Source of the DNA: Alphaproteobacteria bacterium
Lineage (GTDB): Bacteria; Pseudomonadota; Alphaproteobacteria; Ferrovibrionales; Ferrovibrionaceae
Direction: 5' to 3'
NCBI GenBank assembly: GCA_018336035.1
Contig: JAGXRD010000088.1
Span: 1-43,897 of the forward strand
Length of the DNA: 43,897 nucleotides
Shown here: in pieces, positions 24,127-32,996 of the stretch
Layout of the letters: the number at the start of each line of letters is the position of its first letter
Numbering within the stretch: the first letter of the stretch is position 1
Program-made: the position numbers and the translations under genes
The notes under the pieces: model-generated
What the model was told of the DNA's origin: nothing
Seen by the model: only the letters and a program-made list of their open reading frames with translations
Database searches by the model: none

Positions 24127-26355
24127 GTGCAGGCTGTACGGGCCCGTCGCCCAGCAAAAAGTCCGGAAAAAACCGATCCGTCGGATATGACGGACGGGAT
24201 TCTGCGTCCCGGCACCAATGTCTGGCGGCGCGAAACCGCCAGTCGCGCCACCATGCTGGTCGATGCCGCTGCCTATTTCGGTGCCTTGCGGCAGGCGCTG
24301 CGGAATGCGCGGCATTCCGTGATCATCACCGGCTGGGATATCGACAGCCGCACGCCGCTGGTCGGTCCCGACGGCAAGACCGGCGACGACCTGCCGGTCA
24401 ATTTCGGCGCTTTCCTCACCGAACTGGTGCGCCGCCGGCCGCAGCTCTCCATCAAGCTGCTGCTGTGGGACTATTACTCGGCAGTCTATTCGCTGGAACG
24501 CGAGCTGATGCCGGCACTGGCGCTGCAATGGAACACGCCGCGCCAGATCGAGCTGTGTCTCGACGACGTGCTGCCCATCGGCGCCTCGCATCACCAGAAG
24601 ATCGTGGTGATCGACGATGCCGTGGCCTTCTCCGGCGGCCTCGACATCACCATTCGGCGCTGGGACGACAACAAGCATCAGCTGCATAACGATCTGCGCG
24701 TCGATCCGGCCGGCAAACCCTATCCGCCCTTCCATGACGTGCAGATGATGGTCGATGGCCCGGCTGCCGCGGCGCTCGGCCAGCTGGTGCGCGGTCGCTG
24801 GTATCGCGTGACGCATGAGCTGCTGACGCCGGCACCGCCGCATGTCCGCACGGGCGACCGCCATCCCTGGCCGCTGGCCGTGCCGCCCGACTTCACCGGC
24901 GATGTCTCGGTCGGCATCGCGCGTACCGAACCGCGCTATGGCCCCGAGCCCGAGGTGCGCGAGGTCGAGGCGCTGTTCCACGACATGATCGATGCGGCCG
25001 AGCGCATCCTGTATATCGAGAACCAGTTCCTCACCTGCATGGCGCTGGCGCGTCGTTTGGTCGAGCGGCTGAAGCAGCAGCGCGACCTGGAAGTTCTGAT
25101 CGTCGCGCCCAAGACGCATCACACCTGGCTGGAGCAGCAGAGCATGCTGGCCGGCCGTATCCGCTTCCAGCGCGCCATCGAGGAAGCCGGCGTGCAGGAT
25201 CGCGTACGCTTCGCCTATCCCTGCCTGAAGAATGACGGCAGCGTGAAGGATCGCGACGCCGAAGTGATGGTGCATTCCAAGGTCATGGTGGTCGACGACC
25301 GGCTGCTGCGCATCGGTTCGGCCAATCTGTGCAACCGCTCGATTGCCGTCGATACCGAATGCGATCTGGTGATCGAGGCCGCGACGCCGGACCAGCGCGC
25401 CGCCGTCATGCGCGCACGCAATCGCCTGGTCGCCGAACATTGCGGCGCCACGGTCGAAGAGGTCGAACGGCTGCTGGAACAGACCGGCTCGCTGTTTGCC
25501 ACGCTGGATGCATTGAAGGATCGCGAGCATCGGCTCTGCCCGATCCAGGACGACATGCCGGGCGGCTTCGATCTGATCGGCGCCGTGGCTGATCCGGTCC
25601 GGCCGTTGGAAGCCGACCGTTACCTGCTCGACCCCAGCAACGAGCCGGTGCCGCAGCGGCGGATTTCCTCGCTGCTGGTGATCAGCATCTGCGTGATCGC
25701 TGTGATTGCGCTGGTGCTGGCCTGGCGCTATACGCCGCTGTCGGAATGGGCTTCGCCGGAACGGCTGGCCGCTGCCTTCCGCACAGTAGCCGATAGCCCG
25801 ATGTCCTTCCCCCTCGTGGTCGGCATTTTCGTTGCCGCCGGCTTTATTGCTTTCCCGGTTACGCTGCTGATCGCCGCCACCGCCATTACCTTTGGCACCT
25901 GGGAAGGCCTGTCAGTGGCGCTGACCGGATCGATGGCCAGTGCGCTCAGCACCTATGCGGCCGGCCGCTGGCTCGGCGCGGATCTGCTGCGCCGCGTGAT
26001 GGGCCCGCGCATCAACCGCGTGGCGCGCAAGGTGAAGAGCAATGGCATCCTCGCGGTGACGACCATGCGGGTGATGCCGACCGCGCCCTTCATGCTGGTC
26101 AATCTGGTGGCGGGCGCCACCAGGATCCGCCTGATGGATTATACGATCGGCACGTTCCTCGGCCTGGCGCCGGGCATCGTGATCATGTCGGTGCTGGGCG
26201 GCCGATTGCTGGATATGATGACGCGACCGTCGCTGCTGGATATCGCGCTGATCGCCGGTTTCCTGCTGCTCTGGGCCGGTCTGTCCTACATCCTGCAGCT
26301 GATCATCGCACGACTGCGAGACAAGTTCGGTGCGACAGAATCCCCCCAGACTTAA
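24127..26355 (+). CDS. Phospholipase D-like protein fused to a C-terminal VTT/DedA-type membrane domain
   Basis: The 742-residue protein joins two modules. Residues about 25-430 carry two HKD active-site motifs: His156, Lys158 and Asp163 in HHQKIVVIDD, and His383, Lys385 and Asp390 in HSKVMVVDD, each with a following G-S/G-N or GGLD element. Residues about 515-735 hold several membrane helices with the VTT (SNARE-associated) signature FPVTLLIAATAITFGTWEG and RVMPTAPFMLVNLVAGATR. PLD enzymes transfer or hydrolyse phosphatidyl groups (cardiolipin synthesis is one possibility), and VTT proteins move or scramble lipids. GTG 24127 has AGGAGG five bases upstream. It overlaps the next gene by 26 bases. 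Confidence 0.9.
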   Translation: MQAVRARRPAKSPEKTDPSDMTDGILRPGTNVWRRETASRATMLVDAAAYFGALRQALRNARHSVIITGWDIDSRTPLVGPDGKTGDDLPVNFGAFLTELVRRRPQLSIKLLLWDYYSAVYSLERELMPALALQWNTPRQIELCLDDVLPIGASHHQKIVVIDDAVAFSGGLDITIRRWDDNKHQLHNDLRVDPAGKPYPPFHDVQMMVDGPAAAALGQLVRGRWYRVTHELLTPAPPHVRTGDRHPWPLAVPPDFTGDVSVGIARTEPRYGPEPEVREVEALFHDMIDAAERILYIENQFLTCMALARRLVERLKQQRDLEVLIVAPKTHHTWLEQQSMLAGRIRFQRAIEEAGVQDRVRFAYPCLKNDGSVKDRDAEVMVHSKVMVVDDRLLRIGSANLCNRSIAVDTECDLVIEAATPDQRAAVMRARNRLVAEHCGATVEEVERLLEQTGSLFATLDALKDREHRLCPIQDDMPGGFDLIGAVADPVRPLEADRYLLDPSNEPVPQRRISSLLVISICVIAVIALVLAWRYTPLSEWASPERLAAAFRTVADSPMSFPLVVGIFVAAGFIAFPVTLLIAATAITFGTWEGLSVALTGSMASALSTYAAGRWLGADLLRRVMGPRINRVARKVKSNGILAVTTMRVMPTAPFMLVNLVAGATRIRLMDYTIGTFLGLAPGIVIMSVLGGRLLDMMTRPSLLDIALIAGFLLLWAGLSYILQLIIARLRDKFGATESPQT

Positions 26356-27103
26356 TACTGTCCGCGTCCTGACCTGGAATGTGCATGCCGGCATAGGGCC
26401 CGACGGGGTTTATGACCTGCCGCGCATCGCCGCCTTGGTGCGCCGGCATGAGCCCGATATCGTGGCTTTGCAAGAAATTGATTCGCGCGGCCGCGGCAGT
26501 GATGCCTTCGCCTATATGGCCAAGGCGCTCGGCAGCCATGCGGCCGAGGCCCGCACCATCGTGACGCCGGACGGCGACTATGGCCATGTGCTGATCAGTC
26601 GCTGGCCGATGACCGATATCGCGATCCACGATCTCTCGGTCACGCGCCGCGAACCGCGCCGCGCCATCGAGACCATGGTGCAGTCGCCCTATGGGCCGCT
26701 GCATCTTGCCTCAGTGCATCTGGGCCTGAGCCTGCTCGAGCGGCGTCAGCAGGCCGCCATGCTGTCGGCGATTGCCGGCACGACGCGGCTGACCACGGTG
26801 ATGCTGGGTGATTTCAACGAGTGGTTCATCTACGGCACAGTCCGACGCGCGCTGGCCACCGTGCTGCCTGGCCGCACCAAGCTGCGCAGCTTTCCGGCAA
26901 TCTGGCCGATCTTCATGCTGGATCGCATCTACTGCCGGCCGCGCCATGCGCTGCTGGACTGCTGGACCGACCCACTGGCCCGCCGTGTGTCCGACCATCT
27001 GCCGGTGATCGCCGATATCCGCATGGACGAGGCTGAACCCGGCCCGCACCCGCTCAGCCTGGCCGAAGCCCGCACGCAGGCTGAGATTGAAGACGACGTC
27101 TAG
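26330..27103 (+). CDS. Endonuclease/exonuclease/phosphatase family protein
   Basis: The 257-residue protein has the EEP fold landmarks: TWNVHAG with metal-side Asn17, IVALQEID with the metal-binding Glu, LASVHLG, MLGDFNEW and the C-terminal catalytic SDHLPVIADI. The family includes phosphodiesterases acting on DNA, inositol phosphates and sphingomyelin. Overlap with the PLD-VTT gene argues for a lipid phosphodiester substrate (inference). It begins at GTG 26330; no signal peptide is visible. The last 25 residues are acidic. Confidence 0.86.
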   Translation: MRQNPPRLNTVRVLTWNVHAGIGPDGVYDLPRIAALVRRHEPDIVALQEIDSRGRGSDAFAYMAKALGSHAAEARTIVTPDGDYGHVLISRWPMTDIAIHDLSVTRREPRRAIETMVQSPYGPLHLASVHLGLSLLERRQQAAMLSAIAGTTRLTTVMLGDFNEWFIYGTVRRALATVLPGRTKLRSFPAIWPIFMLDRIYCRPRHALLDCWTDPLARRVSDHLPVIADIRMDEAEPGPHPLSLAEARTQAEIEDDV

Positions 27104-27132
27104 GCCTTGCGGGCGGCCGGGCGCGCCAATGT

Positions 27133-27921
27133 CTAACGCGCCTTTGGCGCGCGGGGTTGCGCCAGGTGCATGCCGCTGTCGATCATCAGGGTCTCGCCCG
27201 TGACATTCACGGCAGCAGTCAGAAAGTAGGCGATGCTCTGTGCGATGTCTTCCGGCTTGTTGGTGGTGCCGAGCGGTGCGGCGCCGCGCCAGGTATCCTG
27301 CGCGGCCTTGTAGGCCGCCTCGCCCATCCCCTGCTGCAGCCACTCGCCCTCGACGAAACCGGGACACACCGCGTTGATCCGCACCTCCGGTCCCAGCACG
27401 CGGGCGAGGCTCAAGGTCATGCCGTTCAGCGCGGCTTTCGAGGCGACATAGGCAATCGACGATCCGGTACCGTAGACGCCGGCAATCGACGAGACATTCA
27501 CCACGGCGCCACGCCGGGCGCGCAGATGGGATTCCGCTGCCCGCACCATCTGGAAAGGTGCGATGGAGTTGACGGCGAAAATATCGTGGAAATCCTGCGC
27601 CGACAGCCCGGCCAGATCGCGATGCGCGACGAACTTCGTCGTACCGGCATTATTGACCAGGTAATCGAGATGGTCGAACCGTGCGACGGTCTCATCCACC
27701 ACGCGGCGGCAATCGGCATCTTCCGCTACATTGCCCTGCACCAGCAGGGCTTCGCCGCCTGCTGATTTGCAGTCTGCGGCGACCTTTTCGGCTGCCGCGC
27801 GGCTTTTGGAAAAATTGATCGCCACGCTGCAGCCGCGCCCGGCCAGCAGCCTTGCGGTGGCGGCACCGATGCCGCTCGAACCGCCGGTGATCAACGCCAC
27901 GCGTCCCTTGAGGTCTTCCAT
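27133..27921 (-). CDS. Short-chain dehydrogenase/reductase (FabG-like)
   Basis: A 262-residue classical SDR: TGGSSGIGAATA, NNAGTTKF, FAVNSIAPFQM, catalytic Ser in NVSSIAG, Tyr/Lys in YVASKAALNGM, and PGFVEGEWL. AGGGAGAAGACG precedes the ATG, a good ribosome-binding site. Substrate is unknown; resemblance to 3-oxoacyl-ACP reductases is general to the family. It lies 53 bases downstream of hslU on the same strand and may be read from the hslVU transcript. Confidence 0.86.
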   Translation of the reverse strand: MEDLKGRVALITGGSSGIGAATARLLAGRGCSVAINFSKSRAAAEKVAADCKSAGGEALLVQGNVAEDADCRRVVDETVARFDHLDYLVNNAGTTKFVAHRDLAGLSAQDFHDIFAVNSIAPFQMVRAAESHLRARRGAVVNVSSIAGVYGTGSSIAYVASKAALNGMTLSLARVLGPEVRINAVCPGFVEGEWLQQGMGEAAYKAAQDTWRGAAPLGTTNKPEDIAQSIAYFLTAAVNVTGETLMIDSGMHLAQPRAPKAR

Positions 27922-27974
27922 CGTCTTCTCCCTAGTTTCAGGCCAGAAGACGACGGGCAGACGCGCAGGTCAAG

Positions 27975-29291
27975 CTACAGGATGTATTTGCTCAGGTCGC
28001 TGTTCTTCGCCAGGTCGCCGACGCGCTGCTTCACATAGGCTGCATCGATGGTGACCGTCTCGCCGGAATGATCGGCCGCCGAATAGCTGATCTCTTCCAG
28101 TACGCGCTCCAGGATAGTGTGCAGCCGGCGGGCGCCGATATTCTCCACGCCCTCGTTCACGTCATAGGCAATCTGCGCCAGCGCATCGATGGCATCGTCG
28201 GTGAAGACGAGCGTCACCTGCTCAGTGTTCAGCAGGGCAACATACTGCTTCAGCAGGCTGGCTTCCGGCTCCTGCAGGATGCGCTTGAAATCCTCGCGCG
28301 TCAGGCCCTTCAGCTCGACACGGATCGGCAGGCGGCCCTGTAATTCAGGCAGCAGATCGCTCGGCTTGGCCAGCGAAAACGCGCCCGAGGCGATGAACAG
28401 GATATGGTCGGTCTTCACCGCGCCGTGTTTGGTGTTGACGGTGGTGCCCTCGATCAGCGGCAGCAGGTCGCGCTGCACGCCTTCGCGCGACACATCGCCG
28501 CCGCCGCGATATTCGCTGCGCGCGCAGATCTTGTCGATTTCGTCGAGGAAGACGATGCCGTTCTGTTCGACGGCGTCGATGGCTTCCTTCACCAGGTTGT
28601 CCTGGTCGACCAGTTTGTCGCTCTCTTCCTGGATCAGCGCCTTCATGGCGTCGCCCACATTTGTCTTGCGTGGCTTGCCGCGCATGCCGCCAAAGGCCTT
28701 GCCCAGCATGTCCTGCAGATTGGCCATGCCCATCTGCGCGCCCGGCATGCCGGGAATCTCGAACATCGGCATGCCGCCGGCGCCGGCGTCCTTCAGCTCG
28801 ATTTCCAGCTCGCGCTTATCGAGTTCGCCCTCGCGCAGCATCTTGCGGAATTTCTGCCGCGTCTCGACGCTGGCCTTGTCGCCGACCAGTGCATCCAGCA
28901 GGCGCTCCTCGGCTGCCAGTTCGGCGCGGGCCGACACGTCCTTGCGCTTTTTCTCGCGGATCATGGTCAGCGCGCCTTCCAGCAGGTCGCGCACGATCTG
29001 CTCGACATCGCGGCCGACATAACCGACCTCGGTAAACTTGGTGGCTTCGACCTTGAGGAAGGGCGCATTGGCCAGCTTGGCCAGCCGCCGCGAAATCTCG
29101 GTCTTGCCGACGCCGGTCGGGCCGATCATCAGGATATTCTTGGGCAGCACTTCCTCGCGCAGGCCTTCGGGCAGCTGCTGGCGGCGCCAGCGATTGCGCA
29201 ACGCGACGGCGACCGCCTTCTTGGCGTCATGCTGGCCGACGATATAGCGGTCGAGTTCGGAAACGATTTCACGCGGGGAGAAAGAGGTCAT
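27975..29291 (-). CDS. hslU: ATP-dependent protease ATPase subunit HslU (ClpY)
   Basis: HslU unfolds substrates and feeds them into HslV. The 438-residue AAA+ protein begins with [15 protein letters not shown], has Walker A GPTGVGKT at residues 57-64, the intermediate I-domain (about 105-230), Walker [10 protein letters not shown], a sensor region, and the conserved C-terminal tail SKYIL that inserts into HslV. All landmarks are intact. Its start overlaps hslV by four bases (ATGA). Confidence 0.97.
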   Translation of the reverse strand: MTSFSPREIVSELDRYIVGQHDAKKAVAVALRNRWRRQQLPEGLREEVLPKNILMIGPTGVGKTEISRRLAKLANAPFLKVEATKFTEVGYVGRDVEQIVRDLLEGALTMIREKKRKDVSARAELAAEERLLDALVGDKASVETRQKFRKMLREGELDKRELEIELKDAGAGGMPMFEIPGMPGAQMGMANLQDMLGKAFGGMRGKPRKTNVGDAMKALIQEESDKLVDQDNLVKEAIDAVEQNGIVFLDEIDKICARSEYRGGGDVSREGVQRDLLPLIEGTTVNTKHGAVKTDHILFIASGAFSLAKPSDLLPELQGRLPIRVELKGLTREDFKRILQEPEASLLKQYVALLNTEQVTLVFTDDAIDALAQIAYDVNEGVENIGARRLHTILERVLEEISYSAADHSGETVTIDAAYVKQRVGDLAKNSDLSKYIL

Positions 29292-29809
29292 GACAGCTTT
29301 TCGACAATGATGTTGCCATTGGTGTAGACGCAGATATCTGCGGCGATCTGCAGGCTCTTGCGCGCAATCGCCTCGGCATCCATGTCGCTGCGATCGATCA
29401 GCGCGCGCGCCGCGGCGAGTGCGTAATTGCCGCCCGAGCCGATGCCGATCAGGCCGTCTTCGGGTTCCAGCACGTCGCCGGTACCGGTCAGCACCAGCGA
29501 CACGGATTTGTCGGCCACGGCCATCATCGCCTCCAGGCGGCGCAGATAGCGGTCGGTGCGCCAGTCCTTGGCAAGCTCCACGCAGGCGCGCGCCAGCTGG
29601 TTGGGATAGCGTTCCAGTTTGGCTTCCAGTCGCTCGAACAGCGTGAAGGCATCGGCGGTTGCTCCGGCGAAACCGGCCACCACGGAGCCGTCACCCAGCC
29701 GGCGCACCTTGCGCGCATTCGACTTGATCACGGTCTGGCCCAGGCTGACCTGGCCGTCGCCGGCCAGAACGATCTGGTTGTCCTTACGGACAGCAATAAT
29801 GGTCGTCAT
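29288..29809 (-). CDS. hslV: ATP-dependent protease subunit HslV (ClpQ)
   Basis: HslV is a threonine peptidase of the proteasome type. The 173-residue protein begins MTTIIAVRK, so removal of Met exposes the catalytic Thr; [15 protein letters not shown] and [17 protein letters not shown] are classic. Unlike many alphaproteobacterial versions it has no N-terminal extension. It is the first gene of hslVU, reading left, and is divergent from an unknown gene at 30051. Confidence 0.97.
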   Translation of the reverse strand: MTTIIAVRKDNQIVLAGDGQVSLGQTVIKSNARKVRRLGDGSVVAGFAGATADAFTLFERLEAKLERYPNQLARACVELAKDWRTDRYLRRLEAMMAVADKSVSLVLTGTGDVLEPEDGLIGIGSGGNYALAAARALIDRSDMDAEAIARKSLQIAADICVYTNGNIIVEKLS

Positions 29810-29841
29810 ATCGGGAGAGCCTCAGGGTCGGAACGGATCTT

Positions 29842-29870
29842 CATTTAGGAGCGCACAGGCCGGGCTGCAA
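29842..29870 (-). promoter_or_regulatory. Candidate promoter of hslVU
   Basis: On the minus strand TTGCAG (29870-29865), a 17-base spacer and TAAATG (29847-29842) lie 33 bases before the hslV ATG. The preceding C gives CTTGCAG, distantly like the alphaproteobacterial heat-shock -35. Judged by eye; weak. Confidence 0.3.
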
Positions 29871-30050
29871 GCCGGTGGCATTGCCTTGCGGCGCCACCAC
29901 CTGTGACGCCCGCCACAACCGGCAGTCTATGCAACCACGGTCGCGTTGCCCAGTTGCGACTTGGGGGTTGCAGCCAGCCCCCTCGACTTACCTCAGGCGC
30001 TCCCGTAAAATTTGCTGGTCGCTCGCAGGCAGGCGCGACAGGGGTATGGA

Positions 30051-30920
30051 ATGAATTATCTGATCGACCCGCAAGGGCATTGGTGGCGCTGGCCGTCGGC
30101 AACTTTGGCCGAACGGCTTGGCCATACCGATCCCGATTTCGACCTCGCTGCCTATGCCGCGCGTAATCTTGGCTATGTCTGGCTGGTGATCGAAGACGAG
30201 GTCACGCTAATGCAGTTCCGCGCCGGCATGGTCAGCCAGGCGATCGTGAATTCGCTCAAGCCCTATCTGCGCAAGGCCGTGCAGTCCAAGCCGGTGGCGC
30301 TGGTCTTCTATGCCAGCGGCTGGCTCGAAGACGTGTTCGTCGAGCCGGAGGGTCTGCTGGCGCGGCTGGACGAACTGGCACCGATGCGCGAGCCGCGCAT
30401 GCGCGACCAGTTCATTTCCCACTCGCACCGGCCGAGCGACTGGCTCTATCATGCGCATCAGAATCTCAGCGGCCTGTTCGAACTCTGGCGCTTCGAGGGT
30501 GGCACCTATTCCGATCCGGTGCAGCGCTTTCTCAACAGCAGCGGGCTGATCGAGCGCACGGTTTTTGTCGAACCGCGCAACAACGAACTCTTTGTCAATG
30601 CCAGCGGCAACGGCTTCACCATCTACGACAATTTCCAGATGCAGAAGGTTGCCGGCCGCCGTGTCTCCGACCAGCCCGACCGCGCCTATGGCGCCTGGGT
30701 TGAAAGCAGCTATCGCACCTGCCTCGAAAGCGGCCGTCCCGCGCTCGACGATATCGATGCGATCATCGAGGAACCGGACCACGATCCGCGCCGCCGTCGT
30801 TACCAGCGCATGATCCTGCCGTGGAAGCAGGCCGATGGCAGTCGCATGCTGACCGGCAGTTCGCTGGTCAATGTGCAGCTGGCGATCCCGCTGTCGTTTG
30901 ACAGCAAGCCGCAGGGCTAA
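30051..30920 (+). CDS. Uncharacterised protein, possible PAS-like C-terminal half
   Basis: The 289-residue soluble protein has no signal peptide or membrane segment. The N-terminal third (MNYLIDPQGHWWRWP; WLVIEDEVTLMQF) is unfamiliar. From about residue 165 on, the order VFVEPRNNELFVN, GRRVSDQPDRAYGAWVESSY and YQRMILPWKQADGSRML resembles the strands of PAS_5-type proteins also found at 7113-8263 and 11035-11559. That comparison is inference. ATG 30051 is used; the frame starts at 30012 without extra support. It sits between hslV and an unrelated leftward gene, with no operon partner. Confidence 0.65.
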   Translation: MNYLIDPQGHWWRWPSATLAERLGHTDPDFDLAAYAARNLGYVWLVIEDEVTLMQFRAGMVSQAIVNSLKPYLRKAVQSKPVALVFYASGWLEDVFVEPEGLLARLDELAPMREPRMRDQFISHSHRPSDWLYHAHQNLSGLFELWRFEGGTYSDPVQRFLNSSGLIERTVFVEPRNNELFVNASGNGFTIYDNFQMQKVAGRRVSDQPDRAYGAWVESSYRTCLESGRPALDDIDAIIEEPDHDPRRRRYQRMILPWKQADGSRMLTGSSLVNVQLAIPLSFDSKPQG

Positions 30921-30954
30921 ACATAATCGTATTACAGAAAGCAGTCAGGTGATC

Positions 30955-30978
30955 GCCGGCTGATTCTCGGCCGGCTTT
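30955..30978 (+). terminator. Weak hairpin terminator candidate
   Basis: GCCGGC (30955-30960) and GCCGGC (30970-30975) pair across a 9-base loop, followed by only TTT. It lies 34 bases past the stop of the 30051 gene, between two convergent genes. The short T run keeps confidence low. Confidence 0.4.
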
Positions 30979-31004
30979 CACATCCGCAAATTACGCGCGA
31001 TGCC

Positions 31005-31817
31005 TCAGTTCAGTGCCGCGCGGTTCTCGTCGGCAGCCGGTGCGATCCGCTCGTCCTTCGGTGCGATCAGCTCCGGGAAGCGCTGCATGTCAGCCAGCAG
31101 TTCCTGCCGGTCCATCCAGATCAGCGCACCCTGATAACGCATCCTGCCATCGGGGGCGCGCCATTCCAGTGCCGGCTCAACGTTGCTGTAGCCGTAAGCT
31201 TTCGCAACGCCCTTCTCCACCAGGATGAACTTCACGAAGCTGATCGTGTAGTCGGTATCCCACTGCGTCAGCGCCAGCGCACGGCTGATGCGTGGCAGGA
31301 TCGCCGGCAGGCCGCGCTTGCGATAATCGGGATGGATCCAAGTCGAACCGGAAAACACGATGCGGCCAGTCAGCTTCGTCGCGCTCAGCGAGGTGAAGCT
31401 GCAGGTCTCGCCCGGCTCGCACATCTTTGCCGGATCGGCATAGAAGAAGCGGAAGCTGGAAACGCAGTCCGCCAGTGACGTGCCGGTCAGGTCGTAGACG
31501 CGCGCCGCCTGCGTCGACACCACATCGCCGGCCTCATTGCGGCCGATGATGCAGAAGCCGTTGCTGCCGTCGATATCGCTCAGGCTGTTGTTGAAGCTGG
31601 GTGCCAGACTGTCCCAGCTATCCTTGTTGGCGTTGTTCACGTTGCGCAGGTAATCGAAATCGGCATTCAGGCTCAGTGTGACGCCGCGCTCGCGCGCTGC
31701 CTTGTCGGCGGCCAGGAAAAACTGGCCCAGCTTTTCGCGCGGGCCATGCTGCACGGTGATCTGGTCCGGCAGGCGCCGGAATGAAGTACCGGTATGAATA
31801 CGTTGTTGATAGGTCAT
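31005..31817 (-). CDS. Uncharacterised GNAT-like protein
   Basis: The 270-residue protein is unfamiliar in detail. A GNAT-like core is suggested by NGFCIIGRNEAGDVVSTQAA (strand pair), WIHPDYRKRGLPAILPRISR, which matches the acetyl-CoA-loop position and following helix, and the C-terminal MRYQGALIWMDRQEL. The strand order and length fit a GNAT domain with an N-terminal extension; the substrate is unknown. ATG 31817 has a near-perfect AAGGAGG five bases upstream, better than the earlier ATG at 31859. Strong translation is therefore likely. Confidence 0.65.
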   Translation of the reverse strand: MTYQQRIHTGTSFRRLPDQITVQHGPREKLGQFFLAADKAARERGVTLSLNADFDYLRNVNNANKDSWDSLAPSFNNSLSDIDGSNGFCIIGRNEAGDVVSTQAARVYDLTGTSLADCVSSFRFFYADPAKMCEPGETCSFTSLSATKLTGRIVFSGSTWIHPDYRKRGLPAILPRISRALALTQWDTDYTISFVKFILVEKGVAKAYGYSNVEPALEWRAPDGRMRYQGALIWMDRQELLADMQRFPELIAPKDERIAPAADENRAALN

Positions 31818-31934
31818 GTCTGCCTCCTTGGCGTTGGTTAACGGAGGCAGTCTATACACCTGAGGTACAAGAAGCGGCGGCCTTGCTGCGCTTCGGTTGT
31901 AGTCCTTACGGATAGGAGAACGAGAGGCGACAAT

Positions 31935-31963
31935 AAAAAACCGGGCCCGTCAGGGCCCGGTTT
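31935..31963 (-). terminator. Rho-independent terminator of the XRE gene
   Basis: CCGGGCCC (31941-31948) and GGGCCCGG (31953-31960) form a perfect 8-bp stem with loop GTCA. On the minus strand it runs into six U residues (complement of A31935-31940). It lies 24 bases past the stop of the XRE gene. Confidence 0.9.
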
Positions 31964-31987
31964 CCATCACGTCAGTGACGCTGAGTT

Positions 31988-32452
31988 TTACGCTTCGACG
32001 GCCGGCGTCGCCGGCGCCTCGCCACCTTCCTCGTCTTCGGGCTTGCCGCTGTAGGAGGCGGCTGCGGCCTTGATCAGCTGGAAGATGCGGTCGCGCACCA
32101 TAGGATCGGTGATCTTGCCGAAATTGCGCACCAGTTCGAGCGCCTGGCGGCGCGAGACCGGGCTCTTGTCCTGTTCGATCTCTGACACAACCGCATGTTC
32201 GGGCCGCGCGGTGGGCTGCTGCTCGATGCCCGGCATGTCCTCGAAGAAATAGGACGGCGGCACATTCAGGATCTGGGCGAACTGCTGCAGGCGGCTGGCG
32301 CCGATGCGGTTCAGGCCCTTCTCGTATTTCTGAATCTGCTGGAAGCTCAGGCTGACCGAAGCGCCCAGGCGTTCCTGGCTGAAACCGGCCAGGGTACGGC
32401 AGGCGCGAAGCCGGGCCCCGACATGGGCGTCGTAAGGGTTCGGTTTACGCAT
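31988..32452 (-). CDS. XRE-family transcriptional regulator
   Basis: The 154-residue regulator has an N-terminal helix-turn-helix (VGARLRACRTLAGFSQERLG, then SLSFQQIQKYEKGLNRIGAS and LNVPPSYFFEDM) and a C-terminal helical part (RRQALELVRNFGKITDPMVR) with an acidic, alanine-rich end. This layout is widespread in alphaproteobacteria, where related proteins govern stress, motility or symbiosis genes. ATG 32452 has GGAG six bases upstream; ATG 32464 is the alternative. A long gap and a 12-bp palindrome lie upstream, and a strong terminator follows. Confidence 0.88.
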   Translation of the reverse strand: MRKPNPYDAHVGARLRACRTLAGFSQERLGASVSLSFQQIQKYEKGLNRIGASRLQQFAQILNVPPSYFFEDMPGIEQQPTARPEHAVVSEIEQDKSPVSRRQALELVRNFGKITDPMVRDRIFQLIKAAAASYSGKPEDEEGGEAPATPAVEA

Positions 32453-32996
32453 GGACTTCTCCATCACAAATGAAGCTCCTACAAGAATTCGATGTAGTGT
32501 TTTTACCATTAGTTGCTCATGGCTGCCACCCGGTTGCAAATTTGCATTTCGGACTAAAAGCACCGGATTCCCTCGACTTACCTGCAACCGGCGTCCACCC
32601 GCACTGTCCGATTCCGCTTGCAGCGAGAATGGCTTACAGCGCAGGACAACCTTTGCGTCGGATGCAGATGGACTGCTTTTCACGCTGAAGGCGGCAATTC
32701 TAAAATTTTGGTAACACCTAGCCGCGACCACAGCTTGACCAAGGCCCCGGCACTGGCGAGGGTGGGAAGGGAAACGCCGAAACAGGGCATCAGGCCTGCC
32801 AAGACAGGTCGCCAACTGTGTCTGACGGAGTTTCCCGCTCATGGATTGCCCAATGCGCCCGCCTTGTCCTGCCCTTGCCGATCCCGGCCGTCTCGCTGAT
32901 CCCCGGCCCGCCGGCGCCCTGTCCACCTGATCCCGCTTCCCCGCAACAGTCCCCGCCGCACCGTAGATGCGGCTCGCCGTCATGGAGTTCCAAGCA
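32453..32996. other. Long divergent intergenic region between XRE regulator and chemoreceptor
   Basis: The 544 bases hold no convincing gene. The half nearest the regulator is lower in GC and carries the perfect palindrome TGCAAATTTGCA (32535-32546). A possible promoter towards the chemoreceptor is TTTTCA (32677-32682), an 18-base spacer and TAAAAT (32701-32706). The last 200 bases are GC-rich and pyrimidine-rich, possibly a long leader. I see no terminator or RNA gene. Confidence 0.5.
32535..32546. promoter_or_regulatory. Perfect 12-bp palindrome, possible XRE operator
   Basis: TGCAAATTTGCA is fully self-complementary and lies 83 bases upstream of the XRE start codon. XRE dimers bind such sites, so autoregulation is a reasonable guess, but no second copy is visible. 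Confidence 0.4.

Noticed and set aside
23824-25530. A 568-codon open frame opposite the XRE and PLD genes
   Set aside because: It spans two real genes and their gap, and its product has no family features.
29981-29993. CCTCGACTTACCT, repeated at 32571-32583
   Set aside because: Several 13-base matches are expected by chance in 44 kb, so this is not evidence of a shared site.
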